Assembly: GCA_041690535.1 (NCBI GenBank)
Contig: JAWLHA010000053.1
Coordinates: 1 to 30,876, forward strand
Reading direction: 5' to 3'
Origin: JAWLHA01 sp041690535
GTDB lineage: Bacteria; Pseudomonadota; Gammaproteobacteria; Thiohalomonadales; Thiohalomonadaceae
Length of the DNA stretch: 30,876 nucleotides
The notes beneath the pieces are model-generated. The model was given only the letters and a program-made list of their open reading frames with translations, did no database searches and was not told where the DNA came from. This document shows, one piece after another, positions 24,122-30,876 of the stretch. Every line of letters begins with the position of its first letter. Positions within the stretch are counted from its first letter, which is position 1. Made by a program: the position numbers and the translations under genes.

Positions 24122-25345
24122 TCAATACACCAGTTTTAGCCCGCGGTAGCCCACCGGGACGACGACGATTCCCTCGGGACTGACGTGGTAGCGATGTTGG
24201 TCGGCTGCTCGGTCGTAGCCGATGGAGGTGTTGGGATCGAGGATGTTGAAGCGGTCCACAATGGCCTTGTTGATGCGGGAGCCGGCTCCCACCACCGAGT
24301 AGTCCAGGATGATGGAATCCTCGATGATTGCCTCCTCCTTGACGATCACCTCGTGCCCCACCACGGAGTTGCGGATGATTGCGTTGTTGATCAGCGACCC
24401 GGAGCCGATCACGCTGTTGTCGATCCGCCCGCTGATGATCTTTGCGATGGGTCCGAGATACTTCTCGGAGTAGATGGGCCAGCCGATATTGAACTCGTCG
24501 AAGCGGGGCTCGAGCCCGAGCATGTCCTGGTGAGCCTCATAGTAGGCCTCGATCGTGCCCACATCCCGCCAGTAGTGCTGTTCCTCGTAGGGTTTGACGC
24601 CCGGCACCCTGTTGGTGGCGAAGTCGTAGGCAAAGACGCGCTGGTCGGCGAGCAACATGGGCAGAATGTCCTTGCCGAAATCGGTACACCCCTGTTGATG
24701 CCCCCGATGCAGTGCGTCCACGAGCACCTCGGTCTCGAACAGATAGTTGCCCATGGAGGCGTAGCAATGCTCGGTATCCCCCGGCATGGGGGGCGGCTGC
24801 GCGGGTTTTTCCAGGAACTCCCGAATCCGCCCGTCGGCATCGGCGTGCACGATCCCGAAGGCGCTGCCCTTGCCGATGGGCACCGGCAATGCCGCCACGG
24901 TCACACCTGCACTGCGGGCCTCGTGGAACTGGACCATTTGCGTTACGTCCATGCGGTAGATGTGGTCGGCCCCGAATACCGCGACCATGCTGGGGCGATG
25001 GATGTAAATCAGGTTGAGGCTCTGGAAGACCGCGTCGGCGGTGCCCTGGAACCACTCCGTTCCCGCACGCATCTGGGGAGGCACTACCGTGACGAAGTGG
25101 CTGGGTGAGATGGGGGCACCGGACCAGGCCTTGCGTATGTGTTCGATGAGGGATTGGGACTTGTACTGCACGAGCAGATAGATGGAGTAAACGCCCGAGT
25201 TGATCATGTTGCTCAGGACGAAATCCACGATCCGGTAGCGCCCGCCGAAGGGCACCGCGGGCTTGGAGCGTTCGGCCGTAAGGGGATGAAGCCGCTTCCC
25301 CTCCCCGCCGGCCATGACGATCGCGAGCAACGTCCTGTTGGTCAT
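24122..25345 (-). CDS. glgC: Glucose-1-phosphate adenylyltransferase
   Basis: The product has 407 residues. GlgC makes ADP-glucose from glucose-1-phosphate and ATP, the committed step of bacterial glycogen synthesis. Landmarks are GGEGKRLHPLT (13-23), SKPAVPFGG (28-35), QGTADAVFQ, FGADHIYRMD (about 125-134) and FLEKP. The C-terminal left-handed beta-helix repeats (SLINNAIIRNSVVG, EAIIEDSIILDYSVVG) are present too. The N-terminus is about 20 residues shorter than in E. coli GlgC (431 residues), where that extension takes part in allosteric control. No other glycogen gene is in the window, so it is not in a glg operon here. The 142-bp upstream region contains a large inverted repeat (25434-25527). 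Confidence 0.96.
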   Translation of the reverse strand: MTNRTLLAIVMAGGEGKRLHPLTAERSKPAVPFGGRYRIVDFVLSNMINSGVYSIYLLVQYKSQSLIEHIRKAWSGAPISPSHFVTVVPPQMRAGTEWFQGTADAVFQSLNLIYIHRPSMVAVFGADHIYRMDVTQMVQFHEARSAGVTVAALPVPIGKGSAFGIVHADADGRIREFLEKPAQPPPMPGDTEHCYASMGNYLFETEVLVDALHRGHQQGCTDFGKDILPMLLADQRVFAYDFATNRVPGVKPYEEQHYWRDVGTIEAYYEAHQDMLGLEPRFDEFNIGWPIYSEKYLGPIAKIISGRIDNSVIGSGSLINNAIIRNSVVGHEVIVKEEAIIEDSIILDYSVVGAGSRINKAIVDRFNILDPNTSIGYDRAADQHRYHVSPEGIVVVPVGYRGLKLVY

Positions 25346-25433
25346 ACGCGGCCCCCGGTTGATTTCAGTCTAGCCCGCATTTCTCTCCACCCTTCTCCGG
25401 CGGGCGCAGAGGCGTGGCGAGTTTCGAGGGTCC

Positions 25434-25527
25434 GCGGAAAAAAGGGGTCGGAGTCATTTTTGGGCAAGATAAGGGGGACGGTGGCAACTACTCGTGCCCA
25501 AAAATGACTCCGACCCCTTTTTTCCGC
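25434..25527. repeat. 33-bp perfect inverted repeat, inserted in the AttH-like 3' end
   Basis: Positions 25434-25466 and 25495-25527 are exact complements separated by 28 nt. The core AAAAATGACTCCGACCCC is a familiar sequence flanking Y1-type REP-associated transposases in Gammaproteobacteria. The loop contains GCAACTACTCG (25484-25494), close to the terminus of the element at 12135-12308. The right arm provides the last codons of the AttH-like gene and its stop (25488-25490) lies in the loop. No transposase gene is here. Confidence 0.8.
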
Positions 25528-26696
25528 TCCGGTGCGCTGTCGTAGCCGGTCAGCTCCACATACCCCCGGCCGGCGATCGACCGCCCCGCGGCGGTGCCAT
25601 CGACCTGCACTGCGCCTTCCCAGTAGGTGACGGTGTGATCCAGCTCCTGGTCGGGGATCCGGGGGCGCACCTCCAGGGAGAGGCCGGCCTTGGGTATCCG
25701 CAGGCGCCAGCGGGAGGGGTAGCGTATCCCGCTCCGGGGGCTCTCCCAGTGGGCCAGTTCCGCGATGCTCACCTCATCCGCAGTCAGTCGCGTGACGTCC
25801 CCCTCCGGGCCCACGAGCGTCCCGGCACTCAGCGGGTCGGTGGCCCCGTCCCGAAGGCGCAGGCGATAGAACATGAGTTCGCGCCCGTCGGCGAACTGCA
25901 GGGCAAACCAGTCCCACCCCACCTGATCGGGACCGAGGGCGCTGGTGCTCCATTCCCGGTCCAGCCAAGCCTGGCCGCGTACCGGCCAGCGCTCCTCGCC
26001 GATGGTGATCTCACCGGCGGCCGGCATGCGCGTCAGCGAGTAGTAGTAGGAGGCGTTGCCCGGCTCGGCGCTCTTCTGACTGAGCCCCCGATCGCCCTGC
26101 AGCACCACAGGTTTGCCCCGCTCCAACTGCAGGTCGATGCGAAACCCGTCGCCCCCGGCCTGCAGATGGAGAGGAAAGGTGGAGGGGCCGGGGGCCTCGA
26201 TCCGCCACTCCTCCAGCCACACCCGCAAGGGGCTGGTCTGTGCCCCGGCAAGCCCCGCGGCGCCGCGGGCAAAGCGCTCTTCACTGAAGAACCGCTCATC
26301 CTCCACGTCGGTCAGGGCGAGGTGCCCCATGTAGACCTGGCGGCTCCTCCACGCGGAAGGGGTGGGCTCCGCCATCTGCAACTCGGAGGCGAGGGCGATA
26401 CGGAACAGCGTCAGCTGAAAGCCGAAGGGGCGTCTCTGGGGGGCGTCGAGGTTGCCGGTGATGTACCACCACTCATTGCGATAATCGGGGTGGGGCCCAT
26501 GGTCCTCCGGAAAGCGGAACGCCCGGTGTTCCGTGGCGCGGGCGTAGCCTTCCTGGGCCTCCGCCTCCCCGCCCAGGGCGCGTCCCACGCTGAGGCTCGG
26601 CGTCTGCGGTTCGGGAGACGGACGGTAGAGAAACAGCGATGTCGCCAACACCACCAGCATGGCGAGCAGGACGAGGGGAAGCCAGCCTCGGTTCAC
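25488..26696 (-). CDS. AttH/CrtC-like lipocalin-type protein of an ABC operon
   Basis: The product has 402 residues from a GTG start 3 nt after the permease stop, with GGGAGGAG upstream. Residues 7-24 form a hydrophobic leader. The body carries the two lipocalin-like halves of the AttH/carotenoid-hydratase-like superfamily: an early EWWYITGNLD and FGFQLTLFR, then GQAWLDREWSTSALG and GWDWFALQFADGRELMFYRL. Proteins of this type regularly stand next to a LolD/MacB-type ATPase and an FtsX-type permease, as here. They probably bind a lipid or hydrophobic molecule outside the inner membrane. The last 13 or so residues (ERKKGVGVIFGHE) are encoded by the inverted repeat at 25434-25527, so the natural C-terminus has been replaced or extended. 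The substrate is unknown. Confidence 0.85.
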   Translation of the reverse strand: MNRGWLPLVLLAMLVVLATSLFLYRPSPEPQTPSLSVGRALGGEAEAQEGYARATEHRAFRFPEDHGPHPDYRNEWWYITGNLDAPQRRPFGFQLTLFRIALASELQMAEPTPSAWRSRQVYMGHLALTDVEDERFFSEERFARGAAGLAGAQTSPLRVWLEEWRIEAPGPSTFPLHLQAGGDGFRIDLQLERGKPVVLQGDRGLSQKSAEPGNASYYYSLTRMPAAGEITIGEERWPVRGQAWLDREWSTSALGPDQVGWDWFALQFADGRELMFYRLRLRDGATDPLSAGTLVGPEGDVTRLTADEVSIAELAHWESPRSGIRYPSRWRLRIPKAGLSLEVRPRIPDQELDHTVTYWEGAVQVDGTAAGRSIAGRGYVELTGYDSAPERKKGVGVIFGHE

Positions 26697-26699
26697 GGC

Positions 26700-29219
26700 T
26701 CACTCCTCCCGCAGGGCTTCGGCCGGCGGGGTCGCCGCCATGCGGCGGGCCGGAACCAGGCCTGCCAGCAGCGCGGCGACGATCGCCAACAGCACCCCTT
26801 CGAACACAACCCCGGGCGGGATCTCCACCAACAGGCTCCAGCCGAAGGCCCGCCGGTTGATCACCAGAATCAAGACCAGGGCCAGGACCAGCCCGAGGGG
26901 GATGGCGAGGAGCCCGGCCGTGAGCCCCATCAGCCCCGTCTGTGCGGTGACCATCCGCCACAGCTCGGCAGGGGTCATGCCCGTGGCCCGCAGGATCCCG
27001 AACTCCCGCGAGCGCTCCAGTTGAAGGGCCATCAGGGCACTGATCACCCCCACAAAGGCGATGAGCATGGCCAGGAGCCGCAGGACCGCCGTGATGGCAA
27101 AGGTGCGGTCGAAGATCTGCAGCGAGGCCTCCCGCAGGCCGCGATTGGAACGGATTTCCAGCGCCTCCTGCTCCAGGGCGCGGCGCAGGCCGTTCACCAC
27201 CTGCTCCACATCGCTTTCCGGTTCGACATAGACCCCAAGGGAACTCACCTCGGCCTCCCGCCAGTGACGCAGATACACTGCACGGGCCATCTGCACGGTG
27301 CCGCGGCTGGTGCCGTAGTGGTAGAAGATGCCTGCCACCGGAAACGAGCGGGACCCTTTGGGCGTGAGCAGTTCGATGTGGTCCCCCACCTCCACTCGGT
27401 GATGGAAGGCGAAGGGCTCCGAGACCAGCAGTGCCCCCTCGTGAAACTGGCGCACTGCGCGCTGCCGTTCGCCTGACTTGAAGTGGTAGCCTCGGTCGCT
27501 TTCCGGGGCAAGCTGCAGTACGGCCAGCTCGATAGGGCCTACATCGGAGTCGACCTCCACCTGCCAGTAGGTACTCACGTGGTGCACGCCCGGCGCTTGC
27601 CTCACCGTGCTGACGAGGTGTTCGGGCAGCGGCGTGACTGCCGGATCGTCCAGGGCGGAGATGTAGATGTCCGCCTGCAGATAGTGCTCCAGCCACTGGG
27701 CCACGGTCTGGCGGAAGCTGTCGATCATGATCCCCATGCCGATGGTGGCGGCAATGGCCACTGACAGCGCCGCGATGGCGATACCGGTCCGGCTGACCGA
27801 AGCGCTGAGGCCGCGTACCGCGAGCCGCAACAGAAAACCTGCGCGCTGCCCCACCAACTGTTGCAGGGCCCCCATGAGAACGAGGGTGATCTGCGGAACG
27901 GCGAAGGCGAAGCCGAAAATGAAGGCTGCCAGTGCGGCGAAGCCCACCATCAGGCTGTCTCCGGGGAGCGCCAGCAGCAGCGCCCCGAACAGGAGCAGCA
28001 GCAGACCGACCGCGCCCGAGTGGAGCGCGCCTTGCCGGTAATGTGTCTCCAGGAAGGAGCGGCTCATCACCTGGCGCGGCGGTGTGCGGGTGGCATCCAG
28101 TGCCGGTTTCAGCGCGGCGATGAGGGTGGCCGCAAGACCCAGCGCCACGCCCTTGAGCAGTGAAAGCGGGGTGAGAAACACCCCGGTGACATCAAGGACG
28201 AAATAGAGGTCGTTGATGGTCCGGGTCACCAATCGCACCAGAACGCCGGCAAGCCCCATTCCCAACAGCAGGCCCAGCGCCGTGCCGATCACCCCCAGCA
28301 TCAGGGCTTCGGTGCCGACGAGGCGAAAGATCTCCGCCTGGCTGGTCCCCAGGGCCCGCAGGGTGCCGATGAGGGGGCGGCGCTGAATCACCGAGAAGGT
28401 CATGGTGTTGTAGATCAGGAACATGCCGACCACCAGGGCGAGCAGGCTGAGGGCGGTGAGATTGATGGAGAAGGCGCGTGTCATCTGCTCCATCACCTCG
28501 ACCCGGGCGGCGGCACGTTCGACCCGGACACCGGGGGGCAGCCCGGCCTCGATCTGCGCCAGCGAGCGCGGGTCGGCGTCCGGCAGAATGAGATCGATGC
28601 GGCTCAGTCGCCCCTGCAGCCCGAGGAGCTCTTGGGTCGTGGCGATATCGGCCACCAGCAGGCCCTCCTGGGCGCGGCGCTCCACCAAATCCGTCGCGGG
28701 GAGAAACCCGGCCAGCTCCAGCAGCCGGACCCGGCCGCCGACCCTTGCCGAAAAATGCGCTCCGCGCTCCAGCTGCAACGCTTCCGCAGTCTCCGCAGCC
28801 ATGAGTACCGCACCGGGTCGGGTGAGCAGCGCGGCCAGATCGCTTCGCCCCCCTCCGGCAATCTCCAGATAATTCCGGAAGGGCGCTTCGGCAAATGGAT
28901 CGATTCCGAGCAGGCGAAAGCTCCGGCCCGAGACGCTGAGGTAACCCTCCACCACGGGGGCGGACGGACGCAGTCCGCCGAGCCGCAGCTCCAGGTAGAG
29001 CGACTCGGGCAGGGTCGTCTCACCTGCCCCGATCTGGTGGGTCGCCTTGCCCGCGGTCGCCTCCACCGACAGGGCGAAGGCACGGCGGGCGCTTTCGTTG
29101 GCGAGGTCGACTGCCGTCACCACCGCGACCCCCAAAGTAATTCCAAGGATCGCCAGCAGCAGTTGCCAGGGGCGGGTGCTGTGGTAGCGAAGGCTCGAGC
29201 GCCACAATAGCGGGATCAC
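26700..29219 (-). CDS. FtsX-family ABC permease
   Basis: The product has 839 residues starting from a GTG that overlaps the ATPase stop (GTGA). The topology is that of the eight- to ten-segment FtsX/MacB-type permeases. The first membrane segment is at about 18-40 (LLLAILGITLGVAVVTAV), followed by a large periplasmic domain. A first FtsX domain follows (LTALSLLALVVGMFLIYNTM), then central hydrophobic segments, a second periplasmic domain, and a second FtsX domain near the C-terminus (LLAMLIAFVGVISALMALQ). This two-unit form is typical of mechanotransmission-type exporters rather than classical importers. With the ATPase and the AttH-like protein it should act on an envelope lipid or lipoprotein-like substrate. 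Confidence 0.92.
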   Translation of the reverse strand: MIPLLWRSSLRYHSTRPWQLLLAILGITLGVAVVTAVDLANESARRAFALSVEATAGKATHQIGAGETTLPESLYLELRLGGLRPSAPVVEGYLSVSGRSFRLLGIDPFAEAPFRNYLEIAGGGRSDLAALLTRPGAVLMAAETAEALQLERGAHFSARVGGRVRLLELAGFLPATDLVERRAQEGLLVADIATTQELLGLQGRLSRIDLILPDADPRSLAQIEAGLPPGVRVERAAARVEVMEQMTRAFSINLTALSLLALVVGMFLIYNTMTFSVIQRRPLIGTLRALGTSQAEIFRLVGTEALMLGVIGTALGLLLGMGLAGVLVRLVTRTINDLYFVLDVTGVFLTPLSLLKGVALGLAATLIAALKPALDATRTPPRQVMSRSFLETHYRQGALHSGAVGLLLLLFGALLLALPGDSLMVGFAALAAFIFGFAFAVPQITLVLMGALQQLVGQRAGFLLRLAVRGLSASVSRTGIAIAALSVAIAATIGMGIMIDSFRQTVAQWLEHYLQADIYISALDDPAVTPLPEHLVSTVRQAPGVHHVSTYWQVEVDSDVGPIELAVLQLAPESDRGYHFKSGERQRAVRQFHEGALLVSEPFAFHHRVEVGDHIELLTPKGSRSFPVAGIFYHYGTSRGTVQMARAVYLRHWREAEVSSLGVYVEPESDVEQVVNGLRRALEQEALEIRSNRGLREASLQIFDRTFAITAVLRLLAMLIAFVGVISALMALQLERSREFGILRATGMTPAELWRMVTAQTGLMGLTAGLLAIPLGLVLALVLILVINRRAFGWSLLVEIPPGVVFEGVLLAIVAALLAGLVPARRMAATPPAEALREE

Positions 29220-29908
29220 GGACGGGGTGTCCCTCGCTCGGGCCGTTCTTCGAGCCGCCCTTCGTGCAGATAGAGCACTCGATCGGCCATTCGCGCCACT
29301 TCGGGGCTGTGGCTGACAATCACCAGGGTGTGGCCCGCGTGGCGGGTGAGCCGTTCCAGAAGGTCGAGCACGAGAGTTCCGGTCTCCTCATCCAAGTTCC
29401 CGGTAGGCTCATCGGCCAGCACCACTGCAGGCTCATGCACGAGGGCGCGGGCCAGAGCAACCCGCTGCTGCTCGCCCCCGGAGAGGCGGTCCGGAAAACT
29501 CTCGTGGCGACCAGACAGACCCACCTGTTCGAGCAGGTCGAAGGCGCGCTTGCGCGCGGCGGCACCGGTGCGTCGGTTCAGCTCCAGGGGAAGCAATACG
29601 TTTTCCAGCACCGTGAGGGTGGGGATGAGGTTGAAGAACTGGTAGATGAGGCCGATGTGGGCACGCCGGAAGAGAGTGCGCCCCTGCTCGGTCAGGGCGG
29701 TAAGGGAGGTGCCCTCCACCCGTATTTCGCCCGAGGTGGGCAGGTCGATGCCGCTGATGAGGTTCAACAGGGTGGATTTGCCGGAACCGCTCCGCCCGAA
29801 CAACGCCACTGTCTCGCCGGTGGCGATGGTCAGGTCGATGTCTCGAAACACCGCCCGGTCGAGTTCCCCTTCGCGGTAGTGCTTTGTCAGTCCACGCAGC
29901 TCGATCAT
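29216..29908 (-). CDS. LolD/MacB-type ABC transporter ATPase
   Basis: The product has 230 residues, the normal size for this subfamily. Walker A is GRSGSGKST (38-46), the Q-loop glutamine is Q90, the signature is LSGGEQQRV (142-150), Walker B is VVLADEP (D166, E167), and the switch His is H200 (IVSH). The segment FFNLIPTLTVLENVLLPLEL is typical of the LolD/MacB branch, which pairs with FtsX-fold permeases. The gene is first of a three-gene operon with the permease and the AttH-like gene, and the overlaps indicate coupled translation. No good ribosome-binding site is directly before the ATG; a GGAG lies about 20 nt upstream. Confidence 0.95.
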   Translation of the reverse strand: MIELRGLTKHYREGELDRAVFRDIDLTIATGETVALFGRSGSGKSTLLNLISGIDLPTSGEIRVEGTSLTALTEQGRTLFRRAHIGLIYQFFNLIPTLTVLENVLLPLELNRRTGAAARKRAFDLLEQVGLSGRHESFPDRLSGGEQQRVALARALVHEPAVVLADEPTGNLDEETGTLVLDLLERLTRHAGHTLVIVSHSPEVARMADRVLYLHEGRLEERPERGTPRP

Positions 29909-29973
29909 GGGAGAGATTAACCGGCATTTCTCCCCGCATGTCCAGCCCGGTCCCGGGATCGGGGCGATCGGTT

Positions 29974-30813
29974 TCAGGCGCTTGGGGAGCGGGGATGCGC
30001 CAGCGACGCCTTGAGCTCATGGAGCGGTCGGATCCATCCCTTGTGCAGTTCCGGGGGGAGCTGGCGAAGGGCTCTGCGGGCCTCCCGGACGGTGGCATAC
30101 CGCCCGTAGATCACCACGTACCAGGGCGCCCCGTTGTGTTGGGTGCGGATGTAATTGGCCTGCCCGTCCAGCTTGTTTCGTGCAATGAAGCGGACAACCC
30201 GCTCCTCACGGGAGGCACCGATCAGTTGGAGTGTGTAACGTGCCTTGCGGGCCGATGCCGCGGGAAGGGAAACGGGGGGGGCCACCGCTGCCGGTTTGGC
30301 CTCGACTTCAGGTCTCGGCGCTTTGGGCCGTTTTTGCTCCTGGGGTTGGCGCGCCGAGAGGATCACCGTGCTGCGAAGCGGCTCTGCGGCTGCTGACTGC
30401 CCCTCTTCCGGTTTGGGCGTCATTTCCGGCGCCTTTCCGGTCGCAGCCTGTGCCGTCTGCTGGTGTCTTTGCTGGAACTGCGTGCGGAGCAGGCGCATGG
30501 CCTCCACCGCCCTCGGGTACCCCTGCGCTGCCGAGAGGTCGATCAAATCGATGGCCCGCTGGTAGTTCCTTTGGACCCCACGGCCGTAATAGTAGAGGTA
30601 GCCGAGGGCATACTGCGCCTGGGGCTCACCGGCTTCAGCCTTGGCGCGCAACAGTCGTGCCGCAGAGGCGTAGTCGCCTCCTTCATAGGCCGCGGCCAAG
30701 GGATCCCGGGAGTGTTCGGGGGGCTGCACCGGTGCCGTGCAGCAAGCGGTCAACAGCGTGGCGCTTCCGATGAGGATGGCGACCGAAACGATTTCCTGCA
30801 GCATTCGGGACAC
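29974..30813 (-). CDS. Lipoprotein with Sel1-like and SPOR domains
   Basis: The product has 279 residues from a GTG at 30813, which keeps an Arg before the hydrophobic leader; an ATG at 30804 is the alternative. The lipobox LLTAC puts the lipidated Cys at 24. Residues 42-105 carry two Sel1-like helical repeats (AAAYEGGDYASAARLLRAKA, AQYALGYLYYYGRGVQRNYQ). A Gln/Pro/Ala/Lys-rich linker follows. Residues about 202-275 form a SPOR domain (ARYTLQLIGASREERVVRFI, WYVVIYGRYATVREARRAL), which binds denuded septal peptidoglycan. This combination suggests an outer-membrane-anchored division or cell-wall protein. It is 65 bp upstream of the ABC ATPase gene on the same strand and may share its transcript. 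Confidence 0.9.
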   Translation of the reverse strand: MSRMLQEIVSVAILIGSATLLTACCTAPVQPPEHSRDPLAAAYEGGDYASAARLLRAKAEAGEPQAQYALGYLYYYGRGVQRNYQRAIDLIDLSAAQGYPRAVEAMRLLRTQFQQRHQQTAQAATGKAPEMTPKPEEGQSAAAEPLRSTVILSARQPQEQKRPKAPRPEVEAKPAAVAPPVSLPAASARKARYTLQLIGASREERVVRFIARNKLDGQANYIRTQHNGAPWYVVIYGRYATVREARRALRQLPPELHKGWIRPLHELKASLAHPRSPSA

Positions 30814-30876
30814 GTGAGAATCTCGGCTGGGGCACTAACGCGCGGTAAATCCATTGGCATAATGATAGACGGGTAT

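Noticed and set aside
25494..27476. 660-residue plus-strand open frame opposite the ABC operon
   Set aside because: Low-complexity shadow; the minus strand carries three genes with clear motifs and coupled ends.

Overview
The window reads as part of a GC-rich gammaproteobacterial chromosome. The evidence is a LexA that matches the E. coli protein in length and in the numbering of its key residues, an ImuA/ImuB pair, abundant outer-envelope genes (AsmA-like, lipoproteins, SPOR), and dispersed REP-type palindromes of kinds common in environmental Gammaproteobacteria. A sulfur- or methane-oxidiser-like lineage is my guess; there is no marker gene that fixes it. No phage, plasmid, CRISPR, tRNA or rRNA is visible.

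Layout. Positions 1-744 are decayed DNA: two copies of a short repeat, the first 40 or so codons of a short-chain dehydrogenase, and a perfect 32-bp palindrome. Positions 745-4355 hold scattered envelope or periplasmic genes: a two-domain NrfJ/OB-fold protein, a membrane-anchored metallo-beta-lactamase-fold hydrolase, a tandem DUF2845 protein, and a cytochrome-c-like lipoprotein with an unusual C-x3-C-H motif. Positions 4375-12055 are a three-gene envelope module: a giant AsmA/YdbH-like protein, a small lipoprotein, and a 1165-residue beta-propeller plus TPR protein. A 172-bp palindromic insert splits genes one and two. Positions 12468-16400 are single genes: a methyltransferase, bacteriohemerythrin, a serine beta-lactamase-like hydrolase, and an Lgt with features more like the Bacteroidetes form.

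Positions 16667-23864 form a DNA-damage island. On the minus strand lie lexA, imuA and imuB, with no dnaE2 following. Divergently on the plus strand lie mrfA and mrfB, the helicase/exonuclease pair known from Bacillus for mitomycin-adduct repair. Related palindromes (GTCGGGTTA...TAACCCGAC) bracket mrfAB. From 24122 to 30813 everything is on the minus strand: a SPOR/Sel1 lipoprotein, an ABC ATPase, an FtsX-type permease, an AttH/lipocalin-like protein (a tightly packed transport operon), and glgC.

The most notable non-gene content is a set of miniature inverted-repeat elements, several with direct repeats that look like target-site duplications: 14 bp at two sites, 8 bp at one, and a 16-bp repeat at another. 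One element supplies the C-terminal codons and stop of the AttH-like gene. The best candidates for undescribed biology are the AsmA/lipoprotein/propeller-TPR module and the miniature-element families.
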